The notes beneath the pieces are model-generated. The model made no database searches, was not told the DNA's origin, and was given only the letters and a program-made list of their open reading frames with translations. Shown here in pieces: positions 1 to 8,176 of a stretch of 64,000 nucleotides of DNA; the first letter of the stretch is position 1; every line of letters begins with the position of its first letter. Both the position numbers and the translations under genes were made by a program. This DNA is from Blautia sp. (GTDB taxonomy: Bacteria; Bacillota; Clostridia; Lachnospirales; Lachnospiraceae): positions 1 to 64,000 of the forward strand of contig JAFVGK010000131.1 of the NCBI GenBank assembly GCA_017475035.1. The letters are read 5' to 3'.

Positions 1-1
1 A

Positions 2-74
2 TCCTCCTTAGCTCAGTCGGTAGAGCACGCGGCTGTTAACCGCGGTGTCGTTGGTTCGAGTCCAACAGGGGGAG
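2..74 (+). tRNA. tRNA-Asn (GTT)
   Basis: A full cloverleaf can be folded. The 7-bp acceptor stem is 2-8 with 67-73, the T stem is 50-54 with 62-66, and the anticodon loop CTGTTAA gives anticodon GTT. The discriminator is G74 and CCA is not encoded. It is the first visible member of a six-tRNA array. Confidence 0.95.
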
Positions 75-95
75 TTTACGGGAAACCGTATTTAA

Positions 96-167
96 GGCTC
101 CATGGTCAAGCGGTTAAGACACCGCCCTTTCACGGCGGTAACAGGGGTTCAAATCCCCTTGGAGTCA
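96..167 (+). tRNA. tRNA-Glu (TTC)
   Basis: The acceptor stem is 96-102 with 160-166 and includes one G-T pair. The anticodon loop CTTTCAC gives TTC. The discriminator is A167 and no CCA is encoded. It lies 21 nt after tRNA-Asn and is probably co-transcribed. Confidence 0.95.
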
Positions 168-251
168 TTACTGAAATCTTTGAAGATTTCAGAGCGGGAT
201 TTTTATACTTGAATGCAGCGATTGATTGGTATAGCTTCCGTGTGAAGATGT

Positions 252-324
252 GCCGATGTGGCTCAATTGGCAGAGCAGCTGATTTGTAATCAGCAGGTTA
301 TCGGTTCGAGTCCGATCATCGGCT
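252..324 (+). tRNA. tRNA-Thr (TGT)
   Basis: A perfect 7-bp acceptor stem pairs 252-258 with 317-323, and the T stem is 300-304 with 312-316. The anticodon loop TTTGTAA gives TGT. The 84-nt spacer after tRNA-Glu carries a perfect palindrome (CTGAAATC, TTTGA, GATTTCAG) around 173-193, possibly a processing or pausing hairpin. Confidence 0.95.
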
Positions 325-328
325 TTGT

Positions 329-402
329 GGACCTTTAGCTCAGTCGGTTAGAGCAACCGACTCATAATCGGTGGGTCCTGGGTTCAAGTCCCCGAAGGTC
401 CA
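329..402 (+). tRNA. tRNA with CAT anticodon (elongator Met or Ile2)
   Basis: The acceptor stem 329-335 with 395-401 is fully paired and starts G1-C72, so this is not the initiator tRNA, which normally has an unpaired 1-72. The anticodon loop CTCATAA gives CAT. The T stem contains one T-C mismatch (379 with 393). CAT is shared by elongator Met and by Ile2 (modified to lysidine), and I cannot separate these by eye. Confidence 0.9.
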
Positions 403-408
403 CGCTAT

Positions 409-482
409 GGCCCAGTGGCTCAGTTGGTTAGAGCGCCGCCCTGTCACGGCGGAGGTCGTGAGTTCGAGTCTCATCTGGGTCG
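409..482 (+). tRNA. tRNA-Asp (GTC)
   Basis: The acceptor stem pairs 409-415 with 475-481 and includes a G-T pair. The T stem is 458-462 with 470-474. The anticodon loop CTGTCAC gives GTC, and the discriminator is G482. It starts 6 nt after the CAT tRNA. Confidence 0.95.
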
Positions 483-503
483 TTTCTTATAATTCATTGC
501 AGA

Positions 504-540
504 GGTTTCTTCCCGGCGATGCCTGGTAAGAAGCCTTTTC
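504..540 (+). terminator. possible intrinsic terminator inside the tRNA array
   Basis: An imperfect hairpin (GGTTTCTT with AAGAAGCC) is followed by TTTTCT, between tRNA-Asp and tRNA-Leu. It may separate the first five tRNAs from tRNA-Leu or act as a processing site. Confidence 0.4.
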
Positions 541-560
541 TATAAGTTATAAGATACAAC

Positions 561-646
561 GCCGCAGTGGCGGAACAGGCAGACGCACAGGACTTAAAAT
601 CCTGCGAGGGTTAAACTTCGTACGGGTTCGATTCCCGTCTGCGGCA
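561..646 (+). tRNA. tRNA-Leu (TAA)
   Basis: This is a class II tRNA with a long variable arm. The perfect acceptor stem pairs 561-567 with 639-645, and the anticodon loop CTTAAAA gives TAA. The discriminator A646 is typical of tRNA-Leu. It is the last tRNA of the array and is followed at once by a strong terminator. Confidence 0.95.
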
Positions 647-650
647 CGAA

Positions 651-692
651 AAACAGCCTCAGATTCAATGATGAATCTGAGGCTGTTTTTTT
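651..692 (+). terminator. intrinsic terminator of the tRNA array
   Basis: A 17-bp perfect stem (starting AAACAGCCTCAGATTCA) has the 4-nt loop ATGA and runs into seven T residues. The A-tract on the left arm lets it also serve the convergent minus-strand operon that ends at 709. Confidence 0.9.
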
Positions 693-708
693 ATCCCTGA
701 GTCCGTAT

Positions 709-2358
709 TTATTTATTTGATTTCCGCAGAGCTCTTATTATGACAAAGATCCCCATTCCAAGCCAGGCTGTTATCAAAGAAGCGATCAAAGCAACTGAAG
801 TTGCGGGAAGCGGTTCCAGCTCGTTTGAATCTCCGGATGTCCCGGATCTGGCTGAGATCTGATCCAGCCTATAGAGAGAAGAAATACTTTCAAACAGTTT
901 TTTCATATAGGCTTCGTCAATGGTTTCTCTGCGCCGGACTGACTTTGTCACATTCTCGATCAACTGTCCTGCAGCGTCACGAAGAGAAGCAGAGCCATTG
1001 AAAACAGGTGTGACGAAGGTATCATTGATGTGATCCAGGATCAGCCTGGAAGCCTGAATTTTTACATCATAATAAGTGAAGTCATCTTCTCCGGCGCGGT
1101 TAAGATAGTCCTGGTATTCCGGATCATTTTGTGCCTTTGTGGTAACGGGGAGATAACCTTCTGTCTGCGCATAGGCTATCTGGACCTCATTGCTTAACAG
1201 ATACTGTGTGAAAAGCCAGGAGGCCAATACTTCCTGGGAATCCTTTTTATTAAAGATACAGATGGACGGCCCTTGTGAAATCATCTGCGGATGGTCTGGT
1301 TCATATTGGGGAACCGGATAGACCGCGGTCTCGAATTCCACAAATTTATCAGGACTGATATCTGATAACGGAGCGTGTGATCCCATCCAGGTTGAGCCGG
1401 CTGTAGAATCAATTGCAAAAACGCATTGTCCGGCGTTGAGGAAATTCGCGGGGTAGCTGGAAATTTTAAAGGTTGAAAAGGCTCCTTTCCCCGTATGCTC
1501 TGCGACTTCATACAGCACGGCTTTCGTCTGATCATTAAAGATCCGGATTTCACCATCATCGGTGGAATAGTCTCCATTCAGCTGTTTAAGCATCTGAATC
1601 ATCATATTATCCGTGGATTTATAAAGAAAGGGAATCATAACCTTCTGCCCGTTAGCCTTAAAAAAACCGTCTTCGTCTTTCTCCGCTGCCTTGTCAGCGA
1701 CTTCCCATACAAAATCCCAGGTCAATATTTCAGGAAGAGTATAGCCCAGCTGTTCTACCATTGTTTTGTTTACATAAACCGCTTCGGTGGAACGCATATA
1801 GGGAACAGCGTAATAATGGTCACCGATTTTACATTCCTTCAAAAAGGCTTCCGCAATCTCATCTTTTTCAGGAGCATCGAAATTCAGGACGCTGCTGCCC
1901 AATCCGTAATTCGGATCATCAAACAGACTGTCTAAAGGTACGACCACATGATTTCCGGTCATATAAGTGGCAATGTGATCCGGATATGTGATACAGACGT
2001 TAGGCGTTGTCTGCGTAGCGATATTTGTAATGACATCATTGTAAATTTTGCCGTAGTCCGTATACAACCGCATATTTACCGTGATATTCGGATACAGCGT
2101 CTCAAAATCCCGGATTGCTTTTTCATATATTTTTGTCTGGGTTTTGTTTGTATCATTCTTTGCCCAAAAGGTGATTTCATAATTCTTTCCGGTATCAAAG
2201 CTTTTGGGTACCTCAAATTCCGTCGATTTCCTGGAGCCGTGACAGCCGGTGAGGAAGAAAACAGAACAGAGGACTGCTGTCAGGGCAAGAGCCATATGTT
2301 TTGGGCTGACCTTTCGGTCCCGGTTTCTCATCATTCGATTTTCATTTCTCATATTCAT
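709..2358 (-). CDS. sugar ABC transporter solute-binding lipoprotein with C-terminal membrane anchor
   Basis: This is an extracellular family-1-type (MalE-like) solute-binding protein of about 549 residues. The N-terminus has a basic stretch, a hydrophobic segment and a lipobox LTGC with the lipidated Cys near residue 39. The family-typical opening (YEITFWAKND) and later motifs for oligosaccharide-binding proteins follow. At 549 residues it exceeds the usual 400-450. The extra C-terminus holds a clear transmembrane helix (LIASLITAWLGMGIFVII, about residues 520-540) followed by basic residues, so both ends may be membrane-tethered. It overlaps the stop of the upstream malG-type gene (TGATG). 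GTG 2361 or ATG 2352 are alternative starts, the latter with AAGGGG at good spacing. The neighbours form a complete importer (ATPase, MalF, MalG, this protein). The substrate cannot be told; oligosaccharide is inferred from family and context. Confidence 0.9.
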   Translation of the reverse strand: MNMRNENRMMRNRDRKVSPKHMALALTAVLCSVFFLTGCHGSRKSTEFEVPKSFDTGKNYEITFWAKNDTNKTQTKIYEKAIRDFETLYPNITVNMRLYTDYGKIYNDVITNIATQTTPNVCITYPDHIATYMTGNHVVVPLDSLFDDPNYGLGSSVLNFDAPEKDEIAEAFLKECKIGDHYYAVPYMRSTEAVYVNKTMVEQLGYTLPEILTWDFVWEVADKAAEKDEDGFFKANGQKVMIPFLYKSTDNMMIQMLKQLNGDYSTDDGEIRIFNDQTKAVLYEVAEHTGKGAFSTFKISSYPANFLNAGQCVFAIDSTAGSTWMGSHAPLSDISPDKFVEFETAVYPVPQYEPDHPQMISQGPSICIFNKKDSQEVLASWLFTQYLLSNEVQIAYAQTEGYLPVTTKAQNDPEYQDYLNRAGEDDFTYYDVKIQASRLILDHINDTFVTPVFNGSASLRDAAGQLIENVTKSVRRRETIDEAYMKKLFESISSLYRLDQISARSGTSGDSNELEPLPATSVALIASLITAWLGMGIFVIIRALRKSNK

Positions 2359-3227
2359 CACCCCTTTGTACCCCCTCTTGACACGCCGGCCATGATTTTC
2401 TTATGGAAGATCAGGAACAGGATGATCAGAGGAAGAGAGATGACCACAACGGCGGCCATCATTGCAGGGATATTTTCCCGGCCGAAGCCATTTTCACGTA
2501 TTTCCTGTATTCCGTTGGAAACCAGGAAGTAGGCTTCATCGTCCGTGATCAGTCTCGGCCATACATAGGAATTCCAGCATTCTATGACCTTCAGGATAAT
2601 GATGGTCACGATCGTAGGCTGACAGATGGGAATCATAACCTTAAACAGATATTTCAGGTCTGAGGTACCGTCTACCTTTGCGGCTTTGTACAGCTCGTCC
2701 GGAACCATTTCAAAATTTTCCTTCAGAAGATAGATATAGAATACAGAGGTCACGGAAGGAAGAATGAGACCAAGAAAGGTATTGCGTAATCCGAGGTTTG
2801 TGATGGTGACAAAGTTTGTGATGATCACCAGCTCATTCGGGATCATCATCAGGGAAAGAAATAAGGTGAAAACAAGATTTTTTCCTCTGAAATTCATTCT
2901 GGCAAAAGCAAAAGCCGCGAAAATGACGACAAACAGCATCAATGCGGTGGTAATGACCGTAAAAATCAGAGTGTTAAAAAAGTATCTTCCCAGAGACACC
3001 GTAGTAAAGGCGTCGATGTAGTTTTGCAGGGTTGGTGAAGCGGTAAAAAGCTTTGGTATATATTCGGAATTGTAGGAACTATAGCTTTTTACCGAGGTGA
3101 GGATCATCCAGTAGAACGGAAACAGGACAATGAGAGACCAGAAGACGAGCAATAGGTACGTGATCGTTGTCCGAATCCGCGCGTTGGTTTTGGCCCGCCG
3201 TTCGATCTGTTCGAAATCTTGCTGCAT
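2358..3227 (-). CDS. carbohydrate ABC transporter permease, MalG type
   Basis: An inner-membrane permease of 289 residues with about six transmembrane helices. The cytoplasmic EAA loop appears as ELYKAAKVDGTSDLKYLF followed by MIPICQP, which is the coupling site to the ATPase. The N-terminus places a charged segment before the first helix (TTITYLLLVFWSLIVLFPFYW). The start ATG is 3225-3227. Its Shine-Dalgarno sequence (AGGAGGAGG) is supplied by a copy of interspersed repeat family A in the unusually long 122-nt gap from malF. It overlaps the downstream binding-protein gene. It is partner of the MalF-type permease at 3350-4243. Confidence 0.93.
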   Translation of the reverse strand: MQQDFEQIERRAKTNARIRTTITYLLLVFWSLIVLFPFYWMILTSVKSYSSYNSEYIPKLFTASPTLQNYIDAFTTVSLGRYFFNTLIFTVITTALMLFVVIFAAFAFARMNFRGKNLVFTLFLSLMMIPNELVIITNFVTITNLGLRNTFLGLILPSVTSVFYIYLLKENFEMVPDELYKAAKVDGTSDLKYLFKVMIPICQPTIVTIIILKVIECWNSYVWPRLITDDEAYFLVSNGIQEIRENGFGRENIPAMMAAVVVISLPLIILFLIFHKKIMAGVSRGGTKG

Positions 3228-3238
3228 GTTATCTTTTC

Positions 3239-3288
3239 CTCCTCCTATAACGCAGTTTTGAACGTTGGCTCAATGTCTTCGGATGACA
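3239..3288 (-). repeat. interspersed repeat family A, copy 1 (portable leader with SD)
   Basis: Read on the minus strand this begins GTCATCCGAAGACATTGAG, continues CCAACGTTCAAAACTGCG and ends TTATAGGAGG. The same order of blocks recurs at 6599, 8071, 14664, 27144, 45322, 54844 and 62352. The downstream malG-type start codon lies 11 nt after the element. Just upstream on this strand (around 3308-3326) a 7-bp stem TTTGTCT/AGACAAA occupies the place of the hairpin found in the long copies. Confidence 0.85.
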
Positions 3289-3349
3289 ATTTCGTTGCTT
3301 CGGCAGTTTGTCTGCAGAAGACAAAATCCGTCACTCTCTTGAAATGGAT

Positions 3350-4243
3350 TCAGGCATATCTTCTGTTTTTTCCGCTGACAAGCAGGTTGATACAGGTGAT
3401 GGTCAGCACGATGGCAAACAGGATCAGCGCCGCAGCCGAAGCATAGGACGGATAGCCGCCGCTGTCACCGTAAAGCATGTCATAGACATAACCGACAATC
3501 GTATTCATGCCTGCTACATTGAGATTCGTGCCGAAGATGGCTACCACGTCACTGTAGGCCTTGAAAGCGCCGATAAATCCAGTGATGATGAGATAAAAGA
3601 TCATCGGAGAAATCATAGGAAGGGTAATGCGGGTGAAAATACGCATCGGAGAAGTACCGTCTACTTTTGCGGCCTTGTAGTAATCCGGGTTTACCGATGC
3701 AAGGGCACTCGTGAGGATCAGAATTTTGAAGGGCAGGACGATCCAGATGGTATAAAAACACATCACCGTCATTTTCGCCCAGTATGGTCCTTCGATGAAA
3801 TCCACGGTGTTTCCGCCGAACCAATGAATGATCAGATTGACAAAGCCGTCAGTATAGGGAGTCTTTTTAAACAGGATCATGAAAACCAGACCGACGGCAA
3901 GAGTGTTCGTCACATAAGGAAGGAAAAAAACGGTCTGAAACAGATCCTTTAATGGCCGGATGGAGTTTAAGCCTACTGAAATCAGCAGTGCGATTCCAGT
4001 AGATACCGGTACGGTAATGATGACCAGGATGAAGGTGTTTTTTAACGCCTGCAGAAAGTAAGGGTCTCTTAATACATAGGAGTAATTGTATGTTCCGGTT
4101 CCGGTGAAGGTCTGGGAAGCAAAATTATAGCTTTCCTCAAAAGAGTAGGTCAGTACGTCAAAAAGCGGATAGACCATAAATATTCCCAGAAAAAGGATTG
4201 CCGGAAGAAGATAGAGCCAGGCTTTTCGATTTTGTTTATCCAT
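3350..4243 (-). CDS. carbohydrate ABC transporter permease, MalF type
   Basis: A 297-residue membrane permease. The first helix (WLYLLPAILFLGIFMVYPLF) is typical of MalF/UgpA-type subunits, and the EAA loop reads DYYKAAKVDGTSPMRIFTRI followed by TLPMISP. The start ATG at 4241-4243 overlaps the stop codon of the ATPase gene (TAATG), which indicates translational coupling. The gene is followed by a 122-nt spacer containing repeat family A before the malG-type partner. It forms the heterodimeric channel of the importer; the substrate is unknown. Confidence 0.93.
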   Translation of the reverse strand: MDKQNRKAWLYLLPAILFLGIFMVYPLFDVLTYSFEESYNFASQTFTGTGTYNYSYVLRDPYFLQALKNTFILVIITVPVSTGIALLISVGLNSIRPLKDLFQTVFFLPYVTNTLAVGLVFMILFKKTPYTDGFVNLIIHWFGGNTVDFIEGPYWAKMTVMCFYTIWIVLPFKILILTSALASVNPDYYKAAKVDGTSPMRIFTRITLPMISPMIFYLIITGFIGAFKAYSDVVAIFGTNLNVAGMNTIVGYVYDMLYGDSGGYPSYASAAALILFAIVLTITCINLLVSGKNRRYA

Positions 4244-5364
4244 TATGAATCCTCCTGGCTGTCTTGCGGTGCGGGGTAAAGCGTCAGCCCGGTGGTTTTG
4301 TCAAAAACGGCAACCTTCATCGGCTTAAGAGAAAAGCGTACCTTTTGATCCTGCGCCGCGAAACGGCTTTCGGATGGAATAATGGCACGGATTTCTTTGC
4401 CCTGATATGCACTGTGTGCCGCGACGACGCTGGTATCGCGTCCCATGACCTCCACAGCGTGCAGGTCACAGACGAGAGGCCCTTCCGGGGAAAGAACAAA
4501 GCCCTCCGGCCGGATTCCGATGTTTACGGGTCCGTCCGTAAGAGAGGGCATATCCAGAACAGCGGTATTGCCGATCAGGAGCTTGCCTCCTTTGACTTCT
4601 CCGTCAAAAACATTGATCGGGGGCGTCCCGAGAAATTTCGCTACGAACAGATTAGCCGGATGCTCATAAACATCCTGGGGTCTGCCAATCTGCTGAACCA
4701 CACCGGCTTCCATGACGACAATCAGATCGGAGATACTCATGGCCTCTTCCTGATCGTGGGTAACGAAAACGGTGGTGATCCCGGTCTCTCTTTGGATCCT
4801 TCGGATTTCTTCCCTTGTCTGCAGGCGTAACCGTGCGTCCAGATTGGAAAGAGGTTCATCCAGGAGCAGGACACGCGGGCGCTTGACCAGGGCTCTGGCG
4901 ATTGCCACACGCTGCTGCTGGCCGCCCGAAAGCTCTCCGGGTTTACGTTCGAGCAGCATATCGATCTGAACCAGCCTGGCAGCTTCGATTGCCTTTTTCT
5001 GCATTTCCTCTTTGGAGGGACGCTGATCTCCTTTCAGGTTTTCCAGAGGGAAAAGAATGTTCTGCATAACGGTAAGATGCGGATAGAGAGCATAGCTCTG
5101 AAATACCATGCCTACCCCGCGGTTTTCGGGTGGAAGATTCGTGACATCGTCATCTCCGAAAAAGATTTTTCCGGCGGATGGTTTTTCCAGACCGCAGATC
5201 ATGTTCAGCGTAGTGCTTTTGCCGCACCCGGAAGGACCTAAAAGACCGATCAGCTTCCCGTCAGGAATCTCAAAATTAAACTGATTGACGGCAATGACAT
5301 CTCCTTTTACCTTACGGTTGCGATTTGGGTATTTCTTGGTGAGATTTTCCAGTACTATTTTCAT
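4243..5364 (-). CDS. sugar ABC transporter ATP-binding protein (MsmK/UgpC/MalK family)
   Basis: A 373-residue cytoplasmic ATPase. Walker A is GPSGCGKST, the signature is LSGGQQQR, Walker B is VLLLDEPLSNLDA, and the H-loop is FVTHDQEEAM. A C-terminal TOBE/OB region follows, as in MalK-type subunits that can carry regulatory contacts. The start at 5364 gives MKIVLENLTKKYPN and is preceded by GGAGAC at good spacing; the reading frame stays open 108 nt further upstream without an SD. It is the first gene of the importer operon and overlaps malF. No clear promoter was found in the 120 nt upstream, so readthrough or a weak promoter is possible. Confidence 0.93.
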   Translation of the reverse strand: MKIVLENLTKKYPNRNRKVKGDVIAVNQFNFEIPDGKLIGLLGPSGCGKSTTLNMICGLEKPSAGKIFFGDDDVTNLPPENRGVGMVFQSYALYPHLTVMQNILFPLENLKGDQRPSKEEMQKKAIEAARLVQIDMLLERKPGELSGGQQQRVAIARALVKRPRVLLLDEPLSNLDARLRLQTREEIRRIQRETGITTVFVTHDQEEAMSISDLIVVMEAGVVQQIGRPQDVYEHPANLFVAKFLGTPPINVFDGEVKGGKLLIGNTAVLDMPSLTDGPVNIGIRPEGFVLSPEGPLVCDLHAVEVMGRDTSVVAAHSAYQGKEIRAIIPSESRFAAQDQKVRFSLKPMKVAVFDKTTGLTLYPAPQDSQEDS

Positions 5365-5483
5365 TTGATGTCTCCTGTTTTCCCGGATGGAAAGACTCTG
5401 TGGATCGAAGCGGCGCGGCGTCTGCCGACAGCTGGCAGTTTTCTTCGGGGCTCTGCGATAAAACCCGGCCATAAACCATAAAA

Positions 5484-5516
5484 GAAAGGGCTGCGCACTC
5501 TGGCTGCAGCCCTTTC
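5484..5516 (-). terminator. probable terminator of the secreted-protein gene
   Basis: An 11-bp perfect stem GAAAGGGCTGC/GCAGCCCTTTC with an 11-nt loop is followed, reading the minus strand, by CTTTTATGG. It lies between the secreted-protein gene (ends 5607) and the ATPase gene (starts 5364), and probably separates two transcription units. Confidence 0.65.
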
Positions 5517-5606
5517 ATAAAACATTATCTCTGGCTCACACCCGTCAACCGCTTATGGATTTTGGATCTCTGACATACAGGTCATGATTAAGGTGTGCAC
5601 TATTTC

Positions 5607-6341
5607 TTATTCTTCTGCCGGTGTGACGGAAGTAATGTGCGGGTTGGCTCCTTCATACCAGTACAGGAAGCCTTCCAGGTCGACAACATCGCCGATGGCA
5701 AGGGCTTCGACAGCCTTGTAAACATCAGAATCCTTGTCGCACAGATAAGACTCTACGGTAAAGGTATAGGTTTCGTCCCCGACGGAGGCTGCGAAATAAA
5801 GGTCGTCCCCCTGGGTGCCGGAGTTATCCCAGTTATAGAAGAAAGGAACGTCATTGCCGTCGTCATCCTGTCCGACAGCCGCAACCGTCATGCCCTTAAA
5901 GGAAACGCGCTGGTTCTGCAGGTCAATCAGCTCATCCTTTCCGAGAAGCTCGGTAACGTCCTTTGCTTCGGCAATATAATTTCCATCCTCGAGCTCGAAA
6001 GTGGCGTCTACGATTTCAACTTCGCCGGACCATTCTGACTTGTAGCCCGTTACTTTGATTTTCTGTCCTTCAACAAGCTTTTCATAATCTTCTTCGCTGC
6101 AGGCCATCTGGTAGATGAAGTACGCGCCGTCCTCGTCCTGGGTATAGACGGTAGCTTTGTCTTCCCACCAGGACTGTTTTGCCTGGACGTAGGTCTCAAC
6201 GACAACCGGGCTGTCCATCTCTGCTTCAGCATATTCTGCATAAGTCATGGGTGCCGCGTCCTCAGCGGATACATTCATGCAGGCAAGGGCGCCGACAGCG
6301 AGGACAGAAGTAAGAAGAATCGCCAACTGTTTTTTCATCAT
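5607..6341 (-). CDS. secreted protein of unknown function, possibly with OB-fold-like domains
   Basis: A 244-residue protein with a signal peptide (MMKKQLAILLTSVLAVGALA, cleavage likely after CMNVSA). The mature part has two similar stretches. Each carries a motif like YFIYQMACSEEDYEKL followed by GQKIKVTGYKSEWSGEVEI, or the matching YTFTVESYLCDKDSDVYKAV followed by GDVVDLEGFLYWYEG. This suggests a tandem pair of small beta-barrel (OB-like) domains; that is inference. The SD AAGGAGGAGC precedes ATG 6339-6341. It has its own sigma-A promoter (6463-6491) and a downstream hairpin, so it is probably monocistronic and unrelated to the ABC operon. Confidence 0.8.
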   Translation of the reverse strand: MMKKQLAILLTSVLAVGALACMNVSAEDAAPMTYAEYAEAEMDSPVVVETYVQAKQSWWEDKATVYTQDEDGAYFIYQMACSEEDYEKLVEGQKIKVTGYKSEWSGEVEIVDATFELEDGNYIAEAKDVTELLGKDELIDLQNQRVSFKGMTVAAVGQDDDGNDVPFFYNWDNSGTQGDDLYFAASVGDETYTFTVESYLCDKDSDVYKAVEALAIGDVVDLEGFLYWYEGANPHITSVTPAEE

Positions 6342-6462
6342 GCTCCTCCTTAAAAAGGGAAGACCGTATCTGCTACGGTATCATCCCGAAAAGAAATAAT
6401 GTACAAGGTCTTTGAAGCGGACCCTGCAGATCACTGGAAATATGAACACTTCCATCGAGTGA

Positions 6463-6491
6463 AGTATATCATTTGTGTGATTGTCTGTCAA
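6463..6491 (-). promoter_or_regulatory. sigma-A promoter of the secreted-protein gene
   Basis: On the minus strand, TTGACA (6486-6491) is separated by 17 bp from TATACT (6463-6468). The leader to ATG 6341 is about 115 nt. Confidence 0.8.
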
Positions 6492-6514
6492 TGAATCCAT
6501 AGGCAGGAAAATCG

Positions 6515-6543
6515 TTGACGTATATTCTTTTCTATCATAAAAT
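6515..6543 (+). promoter_or_regulatory. sigma-A promoter upstream of the GH31 remnant
   Basis: TTGACG (6515-6520), a 17-bp spacer and TAAAAT (6538-6543). It points toward the GH31-like ORF at 6686. Confidence 0.65.
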
Positions 6544-6598
6544 GATTGCAGTATAAAAATTCATGAAAAAAGCGTGAAAGGTGCAGAAACTGTAAAAT

Positions 6599-6624
6599 CG
6601 TCATCCGAAGACATTGTGTCAATG
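6599..6624 (+). repeat. interspersed repeat family A, copy 2 (5' core only)
   Basis: The core CGTCATCCGAAGACATTG then TGTCAATG matches the other copies. The 3' part with the stem-loop and GGAGGAG is replaced by unrelated sequence. Confidence 0.8.
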
Positions 6625-6685
6625 GACAAGCAGGATACTGGACTGGATGTTCCCGGCAAACCAATGAGCAAAGAGAGGCGGAAAA

Positions 6686-7876
6686 ATGGAAATTTGCAGA
6701 AAGGCTGTATCAATTGCCCCTCTGAAAAGCGGAGCGGTCATCCGGCTGGATCATGCCGTCATGTATCTTTATTTTATGACGGACCGGATTGTAAGGATGC
6801 GTGTGTGCTTTGAGGAGAAAGAAGAGACTTCCTGGGAAACACTGAGAAATAATCTGCCGACTCTTCTGGGTGTGTCCCTTTCCGGCCAGCCCAATACCGG
6901 CTGTGATATCGGCGGCTTTGCGGGGCCTGCACCGGAGGAAGAGCTTTTTGTGCGGTGGGTCCAGCACGGGATTTTCCAGCCGCGTTTTTCGATTCATTCA
7001 GCCTCAAGCGATAATACCGTGACAGAACCCTGGATGTATTCGGGATCCTGCGAACGAATCCGCAGCGCAATGCTGCTGCGTTACCGTATGCTGCCGCATC
7101 TTTATTCCCTGGAGAAGGAAGCCCATGATACAGGCGCGCCGATTATGCGCCCTCTGGTTTATGAGTTCCAGGAGGATCCGAATGTTTATGGAATCGACGA
7201 TACGTTCCTTTTCGGCCGTGACCTGTTAGTTGCCAATGTCCTCGAAAAAGGGGAAAAAACAAGAAGGGTTTATCTGCCTGCCGGGACATCCTGGTATGAT
7301 CTGGAGGATCATTTTGCCTGCTATGATGGGGGGCAGACGATCGGGATCAGTGTCGATATGGACTCGATTCCGCGCTTCGTCCGGTCCGGCACGATCCTGC
7401 CGATGGCCGGAAATCAGATTTATCATATGGAGAGCGATCCTGTGACCAGCCTGGATCTGCTGCTGATTCCTCCAAAAGGAAAAGAAGCGGTCAGTGAATA
7501 CTGTCTTTATGACGATGACGGGAAAACGAACGCCTTTGAAAAGGGCATGTATCGAAAGACCGGAATCCGTCTTTTCGGCAGCGATGTGGTGACCGCTGAA
7601 TTTCATACGCAGGGACAGTATGATAATTCTCTGGAGAGAATGCGGATCACTATGGTGAATAAAGAAAAATGTCCTTATTGGGTCATGCTTTCCGGGAAAA
7701 AGCTTGCGCATTTTCTGAATCGTGACCAGTATGAGCAGGCTGATTCCGGCTGGTATTATTCTCAGACGAACAGGGCGGTGGAAATCCGGTTCGGATACCC
7801 GGCGGGAGACTTTACGGTACAGGTTTCCTTTGAGGAATTTGATCTTTATGAAATGTCAGGACCTGCCTCAAAATAA
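6686..7876 (+). CDS. GH31-family glycosidase with large internal deletion (remnant)
   Basis: The 396-residue product reads as an alpha-glucosidase-type GH31 enzyme that has lost its middle. Residues 1 to about 48 resemble the N-terminal beta-domain. From SWETLRNNLPTLLGVSLSGQ onward (about residue 49) it matches the C-terminal half of the (beta/alpha)8 barrel, with GCDIGGFAGP, RWVQHGIFQPRF and the distal beta-domains. Full-length family members are about 650-800 residues. The WxDMNE-type nucleophile region and the GDN segment carrying the acid/base Asp, which normally lies just before SWETL, are both absent, so no catalytic activity is expected. The reading frame is intact across the junction. 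The start at 6686 follows GAGAGGCGG. It is probably a pseudogene-like relic of a glycoside locus that also lost transporter genes. Confidence 0.8.
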   Translation: MEICRKAVSIAPLKSGAVIRLDHAVMYLYFMTDRIVRMRVCFEEKEETSWETLRNNLPTLLGVSLSGQPNTGCDIGGFAGPAPEEELFVRWVQHGIFQPRFSIHSASSDNTVTEPWMYSGSCERIRSAMLLRYRMLPHLYSLEKEAHDTGAPIMRPLVYEFQEDPNVYGIDDTFLFGRDLLVANVLEKGEKTRRVYLPAGTSWYDLEDHFACYDGGQTIGISVDMDSIPRFVRSGTILPMAGNQIYHMESDPVTSLDLLLIPPKGKEAVSEYCLYDDDGKTNAFEKGMYRKTGIRLFGSDVVTAEFHTQGQYDNSLERMRITMVNKEKCPYWVMLSGKKLAHFLNRDQYEQADSGWYYSQTNRAVEIRFGYPAGDFTVQVSFEEFDLYEMSGPASK

Positions 7877-8010
7877 AGGAACATTCTGCCGGTCTTTTAT
7901 CTGACTGCATCACCCGGAATGTTCGGCCTGTGGGGTAACCGTAACGAGGCACATACCAGCGGAGTGAGTAAAATGCGGATGCGCAGCAGCCGCTTAAAGT
8001 GCAGCTGGGA

Positions 8011-8043
8011 TTTTGCGAATGCCGTTGGTATCGGTCACTTCAG
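8011..8043 (+). repeat. interspersed repeat family IV, copy 1
   Basis: The 33-bp segment begins TTTTGCGAATGCCG and ends TATCGGTCACTTCAG. Its reverse complement recurs at 20509-20541 with 32 of 33 positions identical. Weaker similarity continues on the left side. Confidence 0.8.
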
Positions 8044-8070
8044 GAGCCGGAAAAAAAGCTTCATACTCCG

Positions 8071-8176
8071 AAAGGAGACATATTCTGCCAACGGCTGCGT
8101 TTTTTGCAGGCGGGGCTGCAAAATAGTCATCCGTGATCATTGAGTCAACATACAAAACTTCGTTTTGAGAGGAGGG
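8071..8176 (+). repeat. interspersed repeat family A, copy 3 (long form)
   Basis: Blocks in order: AAAGGAGACATATTCTGCC, ACGGCTGCGTTT, a hairpin TTTTGCAG-GCGGGG-CTGCAAAA, TAGTCATCCGTGATCATTG, AGTCAACATA, a stem-loop CAAAAC-TTC-GTTTTG, and AGAGGAGGG. It is nearly identical to the copies at 45322 and 62352. The next start codon is 7 nt downstream. Confidence 0.9.

Larger units (their letters stand above)
6342..6685. other. intergenic region with divergent promoters
   Basis: This 344-bp gap holds the minus-strand promoter for the secreted protein, a plus-strand promoter, and a partial copy of repeat family A. No further gene is seen. A short hairpin CCGTA/TACGG lies in the minus-strand leader. 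Confidence 0.7.

Noticed and set aside
7919..8143. 74-codon open frame between the GH31 remnant and the permease
   Set aside because: It lies entirely within repeats IV and A and has no family features.
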